Assembly (NCBI RefSeq): GCF_900129405.1
Contig: NZ_FQVQ01000011.1
Span: 1-64,000 of the forward strand
DNA from: Flavobacterium fontis
GTDB lineage: Bacteria > Bacteroidota > Bacteroidia > Flavobacteriales > Flavobacteriaceae
DNA: 64,000 bases
Reading direction: 5' to 3'
Every line of letters starts with the position of its first letter. Positions within the stretch are counted from its first letter, which is position 1. The position numbers and the translations under genes were made by a program. A model generated the notes under the pieces. That model ran no database searches, was not told the origin of the DNA, and worked only from the letters and a program-made list of their open reading frames with translations. Positions 1 to 9,481 of the stretch are shown piece after piece.

Positions 1-1960
1 ACGTATCGGTTGGATTCACGGTAATGGTTCCCGTTAAGGAAGGGAAACCACATGCACCACCTGTTGTTGTCACAGTATACGTGTACGGTGAACCCGCTGC
101 TGAAACAGGGGACCCGTTTATCGTTACCGTATTTCCAGTAACCGTAGCGGTCACTCCATTGGGCAATCCCGTTACTGTAGCTCCTGTAGCTGTTCCACCG
201 AAAGTATAGGTGATAGCGTTGATTGCTCCGTTTTCACATACCGTTTGTGCCGCAGTAGCAGGCGCTGATGTCAGTGCTAAGGTTGCCAACGGTTGAACTG
301 TAATCGTTCCCGTTAAGGTAGGAGCGCCACAAGTGCCCCCAGTAGTTGCTACATTGAATGTATACGGTGAACCCGCCAAAACACTAGGAGTTCCACTTAT
401 AATTACTGAATTTCCTGAAATCGAGGAAGAAACTCCTGTTGGAAGTCCAGTAACCGTGGCTCCAGTTGCCGAACCTCCAAAAGTGTACACAATATTGGTA
501 ATAGGTTCATTGATACAAACTGTTTGATTGGCCAAAAATGGCGTTGAACTTAACACGAGAGTGGCACCAATATTAACAGTAATCGATCCTGCTAGAGAAG
601 GTGCACCACAATTTCCACCTGTCGTTGTTATGGTATAATTAAAGGGCGAACCTGCATTATTGGTAGGAGTTCCAGAGATAGTGGCAACATTACCCACTAC
701 TTGAACCGTTACACCTGGAGGTAAACCTACAACGTTTACACCGGTTGCTGTTCCACCAAAAGTGTATACAATATCTGTTATTGGAGTATTCACACACAAG
801 GTTTGATTGGTAGTCGTTGCAGCAGATGTTAAAACAAGCGTTGCTTGAGGTTGTACCGTTAAGGTAGCTGTTAAGGATGGAGTACCACAATTTCCTCCTG
901 TAGTTTGTATTGTAATGGTAAATGGAGAACCTGTGATTGTCGATGGTGATCCACTGATGGTTAAGGTATTTCCTGAAACAGTTTGATTTAAACCTACAGG
1001 TAAACCACTAGCCACAATTCCAGTAGCAGACCCTCCGAAAGTATAAACAATCGGGGTAATAGGTGAATTAACACAAACAGTTTGATTATCTGTTCCAGCG
1101 GCTGACGTTAATGAAAGGGTTGTAACTGGATTTACCGTAATCGTACCGGTTAATGAGGGTGTTCCACAATTTCCACCTGTTGTAGATACCGTGTAAGTAA
1201 ATGGCGAACCAACAGCTGAAGTAGGAGTACCATTGATGGCCACTGTATTACCCGTGACAGTGGCAGAAACACCCGCAGGAAGACCTGCAACTGAAGCCCC
1301 CGTTACCGTTCCTCCAAAAGTATAAGTGATTGTATTTATGGGTGAATTAGCACATACTGTTTGGTTAGCCGTAGCTCCAGCAGATGTTAAATTCAATGTC
1401 CCAATGGGTTCTATGGTAATTGTTCCCGTTACTGTGGGCGAACCACAACTTCCTCCAGTAGTTGAAACGGTAAACGTGAAAGGAGAACCTGTAGTAGTTG
1501 TGGGGGTACCTGAAATTGTCAATGTATTACCCGACACTCCAAAACTAACCCCAGCAGGCAATCCAGAAACTGTAGCTCCAGTAGCCGTTCCACCAAAATT
1601 ATAAGTGATGGGAACAATAGCCTGATTAAGACAAATGGTTTGATTGGCTGTAGCAGGAGCTGAAGTTAAATTTAAAAAAGCACCCGGATTTACGGTAATC
1701 GTTCCTGTAGCAGTTGGATTACCACAACCTACCCCTGTTAACGTTACCGTATAATTGAACGGTGAACCTATAGTAGTTGTGGGTGTACCTGAAATAGTAA
1801 GTGTTGTTCCACTCACAGAAAAACTAACTCCTGGGGGTAAGCCTGTAACGTTTGCACCCGTTGCCCCACTGAATGTATAGGTGATGGGTGTGATGGGTGT
1901 ATTTTCACATACGGTCTGATTTGAAGTAGCTGGTGTAGAAGTCAGTAGTATACTCGCACT
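1..1960 (-). repeat. Seven tandem ~276-282-bp coding repeats within the adhesin
   Basis: The conserved GG.YTF segment recurs near positions 196, 476, 752, 1034, 1313, 1590 and 1866, giving spacings of 276-282 bp, always a whole number of codons. The units differ at many silent and replacement sites, so this is an old protein repeat and not a recent DNA duplication. The two leftmost units are the most alike (shared SAPATAAQTVCENGAI). The array continues past the left edge. Confidence 0.85.
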
Positions 1961-4900
1961 TGAAACTACATTTACTTCAATTAACGCAAAAGGCCTACAC
2001 GTAGGATCACTCGGTGCAGGATTGGCAATTGCATAAACATAGTAGGTTCCCAATACATTGGGCAAAGAACCTGCGGTTCCTAATATACCGGGGTTATACG
2101 TAGCCACATTAGAGGCATTGGGTGTAGCATTGCCTAACAATGTTCCGCCCGTATACATATTATTTCCTACCTGAGGTGTTGTAAAATAAACAAAAGAAAT
2201 CGCGTTGGTTCCTGTAAAAGTCGTAGAAACCGACAATGGATTAACATCAGCACCTAAACACAACGCTTGAGTAGCAGATGGACTAGCGATGGTAGGACAC
2301 AAAGAACAATCTATCAATGAAATATTAAACGGACGAATACGAATACAACCCGTAAAAATATTGTACAAACTCATGTAAATGGTTTGACTTGTCCCTGAAC
2401 TCAACACATAAGCTGAAGGATTACCAATTGAATTCGCTGCTAAATTTTCGGCATCCGATTGATTGGTATAATAATACACTTCATAATCACCCGAACCTAC
2501 TAAAGGACCCAGTACTGTTGGTTCATTGGTAGTTAAATTGAAAACATTGTTGGGCAAACAGTTCTCAATCGCTTGAGCGGGTTGTGTATCATCGGGACTA
2601 ACCTCAATAGTGATGGGCTTGGTTACGGTGCGAACCGTACCACAAACATTATAACGTACTTGAGCAGTATACGTTTTTGTGGAGGTTGGACAAACCGCAA
2701 TACTTGGCGTATTTCCAATAACTGTCGCACCATCCAACCATTGAATAGTGGTTAATGAATTCCCTGATGGAGTAAACCGCCAAGATTCATTATTCGCTAC
2801 CCATGTCCCTGTATTTCGCCCGGGAGGAGTAATTGCTTGTGTACCTGTAGCATTGTGAAGACCTAATACCGCATTACCACTATTCCAGTTTGCACACACT
2901 GTACGACGGGTAACGTGAACATCTATAACATTGGTTCCTTCATACAAAACCAACTGACTCTCCTGAAGACCTTGAGCTGTACCACACGAGAATAATGGCA
3001 TGTTACGCACATTGACAATCAATTTTCGACAAGGAGCAATTCCATCAACAATATAACTGATCTGGACAGCTGGATTCGAAGGTACTGCTGGATTCGTATC
3101 CTGCATTGGGAAATAAATCGAATTCCTCCATAAAGGATTCATAGCAGCACTTGGAATAGCTTGGGTAAATGCCCAACCACTCCCCGCACCTGTTGCACAT
3201 AAACGGGTAGGATCAACTAAAAACGTCAAAAACGTATTGGTTCCTACTTGGAATTGATTGTAACACTGACCATAAAAACTAAAGTTAAAAGGAATATTTA
3301 CAGGATCTGAAAAACGATCATCTGAAGTACACAAAGCCGTTGCTAATACCCCTAGTGGATTCTCTGGTGCAAACGGAATCGAACTTACTGTGTAGGATGT
3401 CGTATCTTTTATATCTAAAAAACTTGCATTCAGTACCGTACAACTGGTATCATTACATAGCAATTGATCGGTCGCTGTGACATCAAAATCATTTGTACAA
3501 CAATCTGTTATAATAGAAAACACTCCAGGAAACGGGGCTGTTGCAGAACATCCGCTTATGGTATTGGTAATAGTTACCGAATAACTTCCAGGAACTGTTG
3601 TATTAAAAGAGGCTACATTTCCGGGTGCAGGTGCTCCCGTTGGAACAGACCAGGTATAGGTATAGGTTCCAGGATAGGAAGGTGTGGCTGTAATTACTGC
3701 GGGTGAAGTATCGCCTAAACATTTCACCACATTATTGACCATAACTCCAGGCTGTGGATTCACGGTAATTGTATAAGAAGCCGTCACATCAGCACATCCA
3801 CTTAAGGATCCCGTGACTGTAATCGTAGCCGTTTGAGGAACTGTCGTACTATTACTTGCTGTGAATGAAGCAATGTTCCCTGTACCTGATCCACCAATAG
3901 TTAAATTGGGATTTGAATTGGTCCAAGAAAATGTTGCTCCTGGCTGTGAACTAGTAAATACTTGCGCAGGAACTGTAGCCCCAGTGCAATAGGTTTGATT
4001 CGAAGGAACAGAAATCGATAGCGTTGAAACCGTCACTGTCACGGATTGTGTAGCATTACAAGTGACATTGGTTGTGAATGCAATGTCATCCAAAGCAAAG
4101 TCATTTCCTGAAGATGCAGTATTGGTATCAATAATGGCAATATCAGCTACTGTACTTGCTCCTGAATTCCAGGTATAAGTTACTTGTGTCCAATTCCCAC
4201 AAGCAATAGTCGAAGGCGCTTGTGCTACCCCAAGAGAAACGCCATTAATACGTACTTGAAGTGTAGCATAATTTAATAATGCCAAAGATTGAACCCAATA
4301 GGAAAAAGTATACACAGAACCAGCCGTTACAGGAACTTGTTGACGCCAAACGATGTCCGTACCACCATTGGAAGTTGAACCATCAACCACCATCATATTC
4401 CCTGAACCCGTAGTATGGTCAGGACAATTAGTAAATGCATTAAACCACGTGTTTGGATTGGCAACAATACCATAAATCTTCTGAGTTGAATTGGTATTAA
4501 CAGGTAGAAAAGCATAGTCCGTATTAAATCCAATATTACCTTGGGTAAAATCACCATTGAATATTAAATTTCGGGTGACGTTCGCAGGGGAAGTTACGGT
4601 ATAGGTTGTGGTCGCTGTGGGACTCACAACAGGTGTTGCACTCGTAGGGTTGGTTAACGAGGGATCCGCTGGGGAAGCCGTCCATGTGTAGGTAGTTCCA
4701 CCGTTCACCGATAGAGTAGTATTCCCTCCTGAACAGATGCTCGTATTCGGAGAAACAATCAACGGATTCGCCGCAGGAACAATAGTGACATTATTTTGAG
4801 AAGCTGTATTTCCCGCCGTATCGGTTACACTGACGGTGTAAGTACCAACCGGTAAGTTTGGAAAAATACCTGTTGCGTTATTTTGGGTAACTGGTCCCGT

Positions 4901-5638
4901 AACAGCGAAGTTCGTATAAGGAGCCGTTCCTCCAATTCCATATAAAGCAATAGAGCCCGTAGCGGGAGCTGCACACAACGGACTTACCGTTGAAAATCGA
5001 ACTCCTAACGGTTGTGGCGGGGGTAAAACGGCTAAATCGTCGATTGCAAAATCATTACCTACAAAACTCGTATTGAAATTACGCAATTCAATATTTACAC
5101 AAGAATTTGTTGGGGTAAAGGTATAAACGCGCTGCACCCACCCTGCTGTGGTTAAGGGTGCCAACGTTGAAGCGGGTGAAGAGGTCACAGTAGCATTGTT
5201 AAACACCACTCGAATATCTGCTTGTGTTGCTGGCCCTGTGACATTGGGAGATATCGAACGCACCCAATACTGAAACGTATAAGTTGCACCAACCACTAAA
5301 CCACAAACGCCACCACCATTATTTCCAGCTTTCCAAAAACTCGGGTTTCCACCATCGGAACTTCCATCAAACCACAACATATTTCCGGTTCCTGTAGTGT
5401 GATCCCCTGTCGAAATAAAGTTGGTCGTATTGTAAGGCTGCGGGTTTGTAGCAACCGCATAATTCCCTGCACTAGTGGTCCCCGTTGGAGCTGGAACAAA
5501 CGTATATCCTGTTGCATTTATGTTAAAACCTATCCCTACTCCTCCCATTTCAAAATCGCCATTAACCAATAAATTTTGAGCGTTTAACTGGTTAAAAAAC
5601 AGAGTAATAAAGAATAATTTGAGTGTAAAAAGTTTCAT
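1..5638 (-). CDS. Giant T9SS-type repeat adhesin, N-terminal 1879 residues (runs off the left edge)
   Basis: One frame stays open from the ATG at 5638 to the window edge, so the C-terminus is missing. The first ~20 residues (MKLFTLKLFF...NQLNAQ) are a signal peptide. Two similar jelly-roll-like blocks follow, beginning NLLVNGDFE (residue ~22) and NLIFNGDF (~354); such modules often bind carbohydrate. PKD-like and Ig-like stretches come next, with a nidogen-like stretch (NFSFYGQCYNQFQVG) near residue 780. From about residue 1226 there are seven tandem ~92-94-residue repeats with the pattern TYTFGG.ATG...GLP.GV, then GTP...GSPFTYTV.TTGG.CG.P.LTGTITV. This architecture is typical of SprB-like cell-surface adhesins secreted by the gliding-associated type IX system. 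The sorting domain, if present, lies outside the window. Secretion route and adhesive role are inferred from architecture. Confidence 0.85.
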   Translation of the reverse strand, partial: MKLFTLKLFFITLFFNQLNAQNLLVNGDFEMGGVGIGFNINATGYTFVPAPTGTTSAGNYAVATNPQPYNTTNFISTGDHTTGTGNMLWFDGSSDGGNPSFWKAGNNGGGVCGLVVGATYTFQYWVRSISPNVTGPATQADIRVVFNNATVTSSPASTLAPLTTAGWVQRVYTFTPTNSCVNIELRNFNTSFVGNDFAIDDLAVLPPPQPLGVRFSTVSPLCAAPATGSIALYGIGGTAPYTNFAVTGPVTQNNATGIFPNLPVGTYTVSVTDTAGNTASQNNVTIVPAANPLIVSPNTSICSGGNTTLSVNGGTTYTWTASPADPSLTNPTSATPVVSPTATTTYTVTSPANVTRNLIFNGDFTQGNIGFNTDYAFLPVNTNSTQKIYGIVANPNTWFNAFTNCPDHTTGSGNMMVVDGSTSNGGTDIVWRQQVPVTAGSVYTFSYWVQSLALLNYATLQVRINGVSLGVAQAPSTIACGNWTQVTYTWNSGASTVADIAIIDTNTASSGNDFALDDIAFTTNVTCNATQSVTVTVSTLSISVPSNQTYCTGATVPAQVFTSSQPGATFSWTNSNPNLTIGGSGTGNIASFTASNSTTVPQTATITVTGSLSGCADVTASYTITVNPQPGVMVNNVVKCLGDTSPAVITATPSYPGTYTYTWSVPTGAPAPGNVASFNTTVPGSYSVTITNTISGCSATAPFPGVFSIITDCCTNDFDVTATDQLLCNDTSCTVLNASFLDIKDTTSYTVSSIPFAPENPLGVLATALCTSDDRFSDPVNIPFNFSFYGQCYNQFQVGTNTFLTFLVDPTRLCATGAGSGWAFTQAIPSAAMNPLWRNSIYFPMQDTNPAVPSNPAVQISYIVDGIAPCRKLIVNVRNMPLFSCGTAQGLQESQLVLYEGTNVIDVHVTRRTVCANWNSGNAVLGLHNATGTQAITPPGRNTGTWVANNESWRFTPSGNSLTTIQWLDGATVIGNTPSIAVCPTSTKTYTAQVRYNVCGTVRTVTKPITIEVSPDDTQPAQAIENCLPNNVFNLTTNEPTVLGPLVGSGDYEVYYYTNQSDAENLAANSIGNPSAYVLSSGTSQTIYMSLYNIFTGCIRIRPFNISLIDCSLCPTIASPSATQALCLGADVNPLSVSTTFTGTNAISFVYFTTPQVGNNMYTGGTLLGNATPNASNVATYNPGILGTAGSLPNVLGTYYVYAIANPAPSDPTCRPFALIEVNVVSSASILLTSTPATSNQTVCENTPITPITYTFSGATGANVTGLPPGVSFSVSGTTLTISGTPTTTIGSPFNYTVTLTGVGCGNPTATGTITVNPGAFLNLTSAPATANQTICLNQAIVPITYNFGGTATGATVSGLPAGVSFGVSGNTLTISGTPTTTTGSPFTFTVSTTGGSCGSPTVTGTITIEPIGTLNLTSAGATANQTVCANSPINTITYTFGGTVTGASVAGLPAGVSATVTGNTVAINGTPTSAVGSPFTYTVSTTGGNCGTPSLTGTITVNPVTTLSLTSAAGTDNQTVCVNSPITPIVYTFGGSATGIVASGLPVGLNQTVSGNTLTISGSPSTITGSPFTITIQTTGGNCGTPSLTATLTVQPQATLVLTSAATTTNQTLCVNTPITDIVYTFGGTATGVNVVGLPPGVTVQVVGNVATISGTPTNNAGSPFNYTITTTGGNCGAPSLAGSITVNIGATLVLSSTPFLANQTVCINEPITNIVYTFGGSATGATVTGLPTGVSSSISGNSVIISGTPSVLAGSPYTFNVATTGGTCGAPTLTGTITVQPLATLALTSAPATAAQTVCENGAINAITYTFGGTATGATVTGLPNGVTATVTGNTVTINGSPVSAAGSPYTYTVTTTGGACGFPSLTGTITVNPTDT

Positions 5639-5749
5639 TCGAGCGTAATTTTTAAGGCCTAAAAATAGTTAAAATAAAAGTAACAATTTCTTAAAATTCG
5701 CATTTTTTATTTTTGAATGAGAATCTGAGCTTTTTAAGCCATTTATAGC

Positions 5750-5757
5750 TATCTTTG
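5750..5757 (+). promoter_or_regulatory. -7 promoter element (TATCTTTG) for folE
   Basis: The box matches the Bacteroidota consensus TAnnTTTG and lies 36 nt before the folE start, which leaves a leader of about 30 nt. No good TTG is seen at the usual 17-23 nt spacing. Confidence 0.6.
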
Positions 5758-5793
5758 CGGTTCAATTTTTAGTAAAAAAACGCTTACTTACGC

Positions 5794-6465
5794 ATGATTT
5801 CTGAAGATCAATTACACGACGATATTGGCAATAATCACATCGCTACCAATGCGTCTACTCCCCTTCGAACAGATGCTTTTGAACTGACCGAAGATCAAAA
5901 AATAGAACTGATAAAAAAAGATGTACAAAACATCCTACATACTTTGGGAATGGATCTCTCCGACGATAGTCTCAAAGGAACACCCAACCGTGTAGCTAAA
6001 ATGTTTGTGAAGGAAATCTTTGGCGGACTCAATCCCCAAAAAAAACCAAGCTCGTCTACGTTCGAAAATAAATACAAGTACAACGAAATGCTTGTAGAAA
6101 AAAACATCACGGTGTATTCTACTTGCGAGCACCACTTACTACCCATTGTGGGACGTGCCCATGTTGCCTACATTTCCAATGGTAAAGTAGTCGGCCTTTC
6201 CAAAATGAATCGTATTGTTGACTATTATGCAAAGCGTCCGCAAGTGCAAGAACGACTCACCATACAAATCGTTCATGAATTGCAACAGGTTTTAAACACG
6301 GAAGACGTCGCGTGTATCATCGATGCCAAGCATTTATGCGTCAATTCTCGTGGCATTCGCGACATTGAAAGCAGTACAGTTACCGCTGAATTTGGAGGCA
6401 AATTCAAAGAAGAAGCCGTTCGCCGTGAATTTTTAGAATATATTAAATTGGATACCCAATTCTAA
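5794..6465 (+). CDS. folE: GTP cyclohydrolase I
   Basis: Converts GTP to 7,8-dihydroneopterin triphosphate, the first step of tetrahydrofolate/pterin synthesis, in the cytoplasm. The 223-residue length is normal. The zinc ligands are visible as Cys111 and His114 in STCEHHLLP and Cys182 in [12 protein letters not shown], one residue offset from E. coli numbering. The [20 protein letters not shown] segment is also typical. The first ~30 residues are a variable tail. The gene starts 36 nt after a good -7 box and is followed 5 nt later by cysS, so the two are probably co-transcribed. It is divergent from the adhesin gene. Confidence 0.97.
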   Translation: MISEDQLHDDIGNNHIATNASTPLRTDAFELTEDQKIELIKKDVQNILHTLGMDLSDDSLKGTPNRVAKMFVKEIFGGLNPQKKPSSSTFENKYKYNEMLVEKNITVYSTCEHHLLPIVGRAHVAYISNGKVVGLSKMNRIVDYYAKRPQVQERLTIQIVHELQQVLNTEDVACIIDAKHLCVNSRGIRDIESSTVTAEFGGKFKEEAVRREFLEYIKLDTQF

Positions 6466-6470
6466 TCCTC

Positions 6471-7955
6471 ATGAATCCTTTATATCAAAACCAAACACTT
6501 AAAATTTACAATTCACTCACCGGAAACAAAGAGGTATTCACTCCTTTGGTAGAGGGCAATGTGGGCATGTATGTCTGTGGCCCAACCGTGTATAGCAATG
6601 TACACATGGGAAATCTACGGACGTTTATGAGTTTTGATATGATTTACCGTTACCTCACCCACTTGGGCTATAAAGTTCGCTATGTACGTAACATCACCGA
6701 TGCAGGACACCTCACCGATGATGGGAACGTCGATAACGATCGCTTTGTGAAACAGTCGCGTTTGGAAAAACTCGAACCCATGGAAGTGGTTCAAAAATAT
6801 ACGGTTGATTTTCATCGGGTGCTCGAACTTTTTAATTTGTTACCCCCAAGTATCGAACCCACAGCTACGGGACATATCGTGGAGCAAATAGAACTCACCC
6901 AAAAACTAATTGAAACAGGATTTGCTTACGAAAGTAAGGGTTCGGTATATTTTGACGTGCTCGCCTATAACCAAAAAGGGCTCAACTATGGGGCTTTAAG
7001 CAACCGTAATATTGAAGAACTTTTGGCCAATACACGGGACTTAGACGGTCAAGATGAAAAGAAAAACCCGCAAGATTTTGCACTCTGGAAAAAAGCCTCC
7101 CCTGCACATATTATGCGGTGGAATTCTCCTTGGGGTGAAGGATTTCCGGGTTGGCACCTAGAGTGTACCGCCATGAGCACGAAATACCTTGGCGAACAAT
7201 TTGATATTCACGGAGGAGGTTTAGATCTTAAATTCCCCCACCACGAATGCGAAGTAGCGCAAGGAAAAGCATGCAATGGGAAAGACCCTGTACGGTACTG
7301 GATGCACGCCAATATGCTTACCATGAATGGTTTGCGTATGAGTAAATCTACAGGGAACTATATTCTCCCCATGGATTTATTTGAAGGAACCAATGCTTTT
7401 TTTGAAAAAGCTTTTGATCCAGCAGTCGTACGATTTTGCTTTCTGCAAGCACACTACCGAAGCGTACTCGATATTTCCAATGAAGCGATGATGGCTAGTG
7501 AAAAAGGATACCAACGCCTTATGGAAGCCATTGATTTGATCGAAAAACTTAAACCAAGTAACACATCCACTTTAGATGTTTCAGCATGGGTAGCGTCTTG
7601 TTATGAAGCCATGAACGATGATTTCAACACCACCATTCTCATGGCCCATTTGTTTGAAGGCGTTCGATGGATTAATTTAGTTAATGATCAAAAGGAAACC
7701 TTGACTGCTGCAGACATAGAACGTTTGCAACAAACAATGAAGGCCTTTGTTTTTGATGTTTTGGGACTTCGCAATAGTAAAAAAGAAGCCTCTCACAGCG
7801 ATAAATTATCGGGGGTTATCGAAATGTTAATCGCCATGCGAAACCAAGCTCGAGCCGATAAAAATTGGGGACTTTCCGACGAAATTCGCGATCGTTTGGC
7901 CGCTTTGGGAATCACCCTAAAAGACGGAAAAGACGGGACCACATTTACCTTATAA
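6471..7955 (+). CDS. cysS: Cysteinyl-tRNA synthetase
   Basis: Charges tRNA-Cys with cysteine. It is a class I synthetase of 494 residues. The HIGH signature appears as HMGN (45-48) after GPTVYSNV, and the KMSKS loop as RMSKS (289-293). Zinc-binding residues are in place: Cys36 in YVCGPT, Cys232 in WHLECTAM, and the FPHHECE segment. The C-terminal helical anticodon-binding part is intact. It sits 5 nt after folE and 4 nt before yidD, consistent with one operon. Confidence 0.98.
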   Translation: MNPLYQNQTLKIYNSLTGNKEVFTPLVEGNVGMYVCGPTVYSNVHMGNLRTFMSFDMIYRYLTHLGYKVRYVRNITDAGHLTDDGNVDNDRFVKQSRLEKLEPMEVVQKYTVDFHRVLELFNLLPPSIEPTATGHIVEQIELTQKLIETGFAYESKGSVYFDVLAYNQKGLNYGALSNRNIEELLANTRDLDGQDEKKNPQDFALWKKASPAHIMRWNSPWGEGFPGWHLECTAMSTKYLGEQFDIHGGGLDLKFPHHECEVAQGKACNGKDPVRYWMHANMLTMNGLRMSKSTGNYILPMDLFEGTNAFFEKAFDPAVVRFCFLQAHYRSVLDISNEAMMASEKGYQRLMEAIDLIEKLKPSNTSTLDVSAWVASCYEAMNDDFNTTILMAHLFEGVRWINLVNDQKETLTAADIERLQQTMKAFVFDVLGLRNSKKEASHSDKLSGVIEMLIAMRNQARADKNWGLSDEIRDRLAALGITLKDGKDGTTFTL

Positions 7956-7959
7956 ACGC

Positions 7960-8205
7960 ATGCTCAAAAAAATTATCGTAGCACCCCTACTGATAATCAT
8001 TCGTTTTTATCAAGTAGCCATTTCACCTTTCATGCCCGCTACTTGTCGGTTTCATCCTACTTGTTCCAACTATTGTATCGAAGCGTTACGCATTCACGGT
8101 CCTATCAAAGGTTTTTGGTTGGGTCTCAAACGAATCCTATCCTGTCACCCTTGGGGAAAATCGGGCTACGACCCTGTTCCACCAAAAAATCAATCGGATT
8201 TATAA
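7960..8205 (+). CDS. yidD: Membrane protein insertion efficiency factor YidD
   Basis: A small 81-residue protein with the family pattern YQ.AISP...[13 protein letters not shown], then a [15 protein letters not shown] segment and GYDPVP near the end. Family members are membrane-associated and help YidC-dependent insertion of inner-membrane proteins. The N-terminus is basic and amphipathic. It begins 4 nt after cysS and is probably the last gene of the folE operon. yidC itself is not in the window. Confidence 0.95.
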   Translation: MLKKIIVAPLLIIIRFYQVAISPFMPATCRFHPTCSNYCIEALRIHGPIKGFWLGLKRILSCHPWGKSGYDPVPPKNQSDL

Positions 8206-8238
8206 CATATTTTTAAGGCACACCCCAAATTAATTCCT

Positions 8239-8246
8239 TATTTTTG
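8239..8246 (+). promoter_or_regulatory. -7 promoter element (TATTTTTG) for lgt
   Basis: Matches TAnnTTTG 25 nt before the lgt ATG, giving lgt its own promoter in the 65-nt gap after yidD. Confidence 0.55.
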
Positions 8247-8270
8247 GAGGTAATCTAATACCTAAAAACA

Positions 8271-9197
8271 ATGATTTGGAACCCTATGGAAGGTATCCAT
8301 CTTGGACCCTTGACCATCCGTATTTATAGCCTCATGTTTGTTATCGCCTTTGCGTTGGGGTGGTATATCATGAAACGTATTTATGAAAATGAAAAAGAAT
8401 CCATGGAAAAATTGGACACTTTGTTCATTTGGACGGTTTTAGCCACTTTATTGGGCGCTCGTTTGGGACAAGTCTTCTTCTACGATTGGGAATATTTTAA
8501 AAACCATAAATTAGAAATCCTCCTCCCCTTTCGTTTTGAACCTGAATTTCAATTTACTGGTTTTGCAGGATTAGCGAGTCATGGTGCCGCGATTGCGATC
8601 ATTATCACGATGTATTTTTACAGTAAAAAAATCATCAATCGACCGTTGCTTTGGGTACTCGATCGTGTAGTTATTCCCGTAGCTAGTGGCGCTGTTTTTG
8701 TACGAATCGGAAATTTTTTCAACTCTGAAATTACCGGACTAGCCACAGATGCTTCCAACCCTTTTGCCGTAAAATTTGTGCGAGAATATTACAGTCCCGA
8801 AACGATCATGGCCAAAACAGGTATCCCGAATCCCGATGCTGCTTATGATGCCCTAGTCAACAATCCTAAATTTGCTTCCCTCCTCGCTCAGGTACCTTAT
8901 AGCCATCCCGCGCAATTGTATGAATCGTTTTGTTACATTTTTGTCTTTGCGTTGTTATTCTTTTTGTACTGGCGAACCAAAGCAGCTGAGAAACACGGAC
9001 TTATCTTTGGGGTGTTCTTAATAGCGCTTTGGTCTATTCGTTTTGTCGTGGAATTTGTCAAGTCGAAACAAGGGGGCTTAGAAGATGTTTTCGGACAGTT
9101 TACAACGGGACAATGGTTGAGTATTCCTTTTATACTCGTAGGACTCTATTTCTTATTTATGGCAGAAAAACCGTTACCGGAAGATATAGAATTGTAA
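8271..9197 (+). CDS. lgt: Prolipoprotein diacylglyceryl transferase
   Basis: Transfers diacylglycerol from phosphatidylglycerol to the lipobox cysteine of prolipoproteins, the first step of lipoprotein maturation, in the inner membrane. The 308-residue product has about seven hydrophobic segments. Family motifs are present: GARLGQVFFYD, FAGLASHGAAIAI (catalytic His region) and the Lgt signature RIGNFFNSEITG. The loop between the signature and YSHPAQLYES is somewhat long, as in other Bacteroidota. It has its own promoter box and is followed by a strong terminator. Several lipoproteins in this window depend on this enzyme. Confidence 0.97.
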   Translation: MIWNPMEGIHLGPLTIRIYSLMFVIAFALGWYIMKRIYENEKESMEKLDTLFIWTVLATLLGARLGQVFFYDWEYFKNHKLEILLPFRFEPEFQFTGFAGLASHGAAIAIIITMYFYSKKIINRPLLWVLDRVVIPVASGAVFVRIGNFFNSEITGLATDASNPFAVKFVREYYSPETIMAKTGIPNPDAAYDALVNNPKFASLLAQVPYSHPAQLYESFCYIFVFALLFFLYWRTKAAEKHGLIFGVFLIALWSIRFVVEFVKSKQGGLEDVFGQFTTGQWLSIPFILVGLYFLFMAEKPLPEDIEL

Positions 9198-9220
9198 TCA
9201 ATTAATTTAGCATAGTCTAT

Positions 9221-9244
9221 AACGCCTTTCGGGGCGTTTTTTTT
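9221..9244 (+). terminator. Rho-independent terminator of lgt
   Basis: Stem AACGCC / GGCGTT around a TTTCGG loop, followed by a run of eight T, 24 nt after the lgt stop. Confidence 0.85.
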
Positions 9245-9427
9245 ATGTCCTAAAGAAAGTAAAACCCCTATTTCGAACTTCCCTCATGAAGCGAAAAATC
9301 TGTTAACTTAGGTCGATTTCACAACAAAACAAGGGCTGTTTTTACCCCCACATAAAAGAGAACTATATTGCACATAAACTATTCTTGAATTGCGGGAATA
9401 CAACCCCCAAAGCTTACAAATTTGGGT

Positions 9428-9463
9428 AAAAAAAAACGCCACTCCCAAAGGAATGGCGCTTTT
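9428..9463 (-). terminator. Rho-independent terminator of secDF
   Basis: Read on the minus strand: a 10-bp stem (GCGCCATTCC with GGAGTGGCGT, two G-U pairs), a 4-nt loop and a run of about nine T, 19 nt after the secDF stop. The 183 bp between this and the lgt terminator show no gene. Confidence 0.85.
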
Positions 9464-9481
9464 CTATATAATTTAAATCGC

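Noticed and set aside
2573..3706. Short plus-strand frames within the adhesin region
   Set aside because: The minus strand carries an uninterrupted 1879-codon frame with signal peptide and domain repeats; the plus frames are shadows.
9245..9427. Small RNA or gene between lgt and secDF terminators
   Set aside because: No promoter box, hairpin or reading frame beyond the two flanking terminators.
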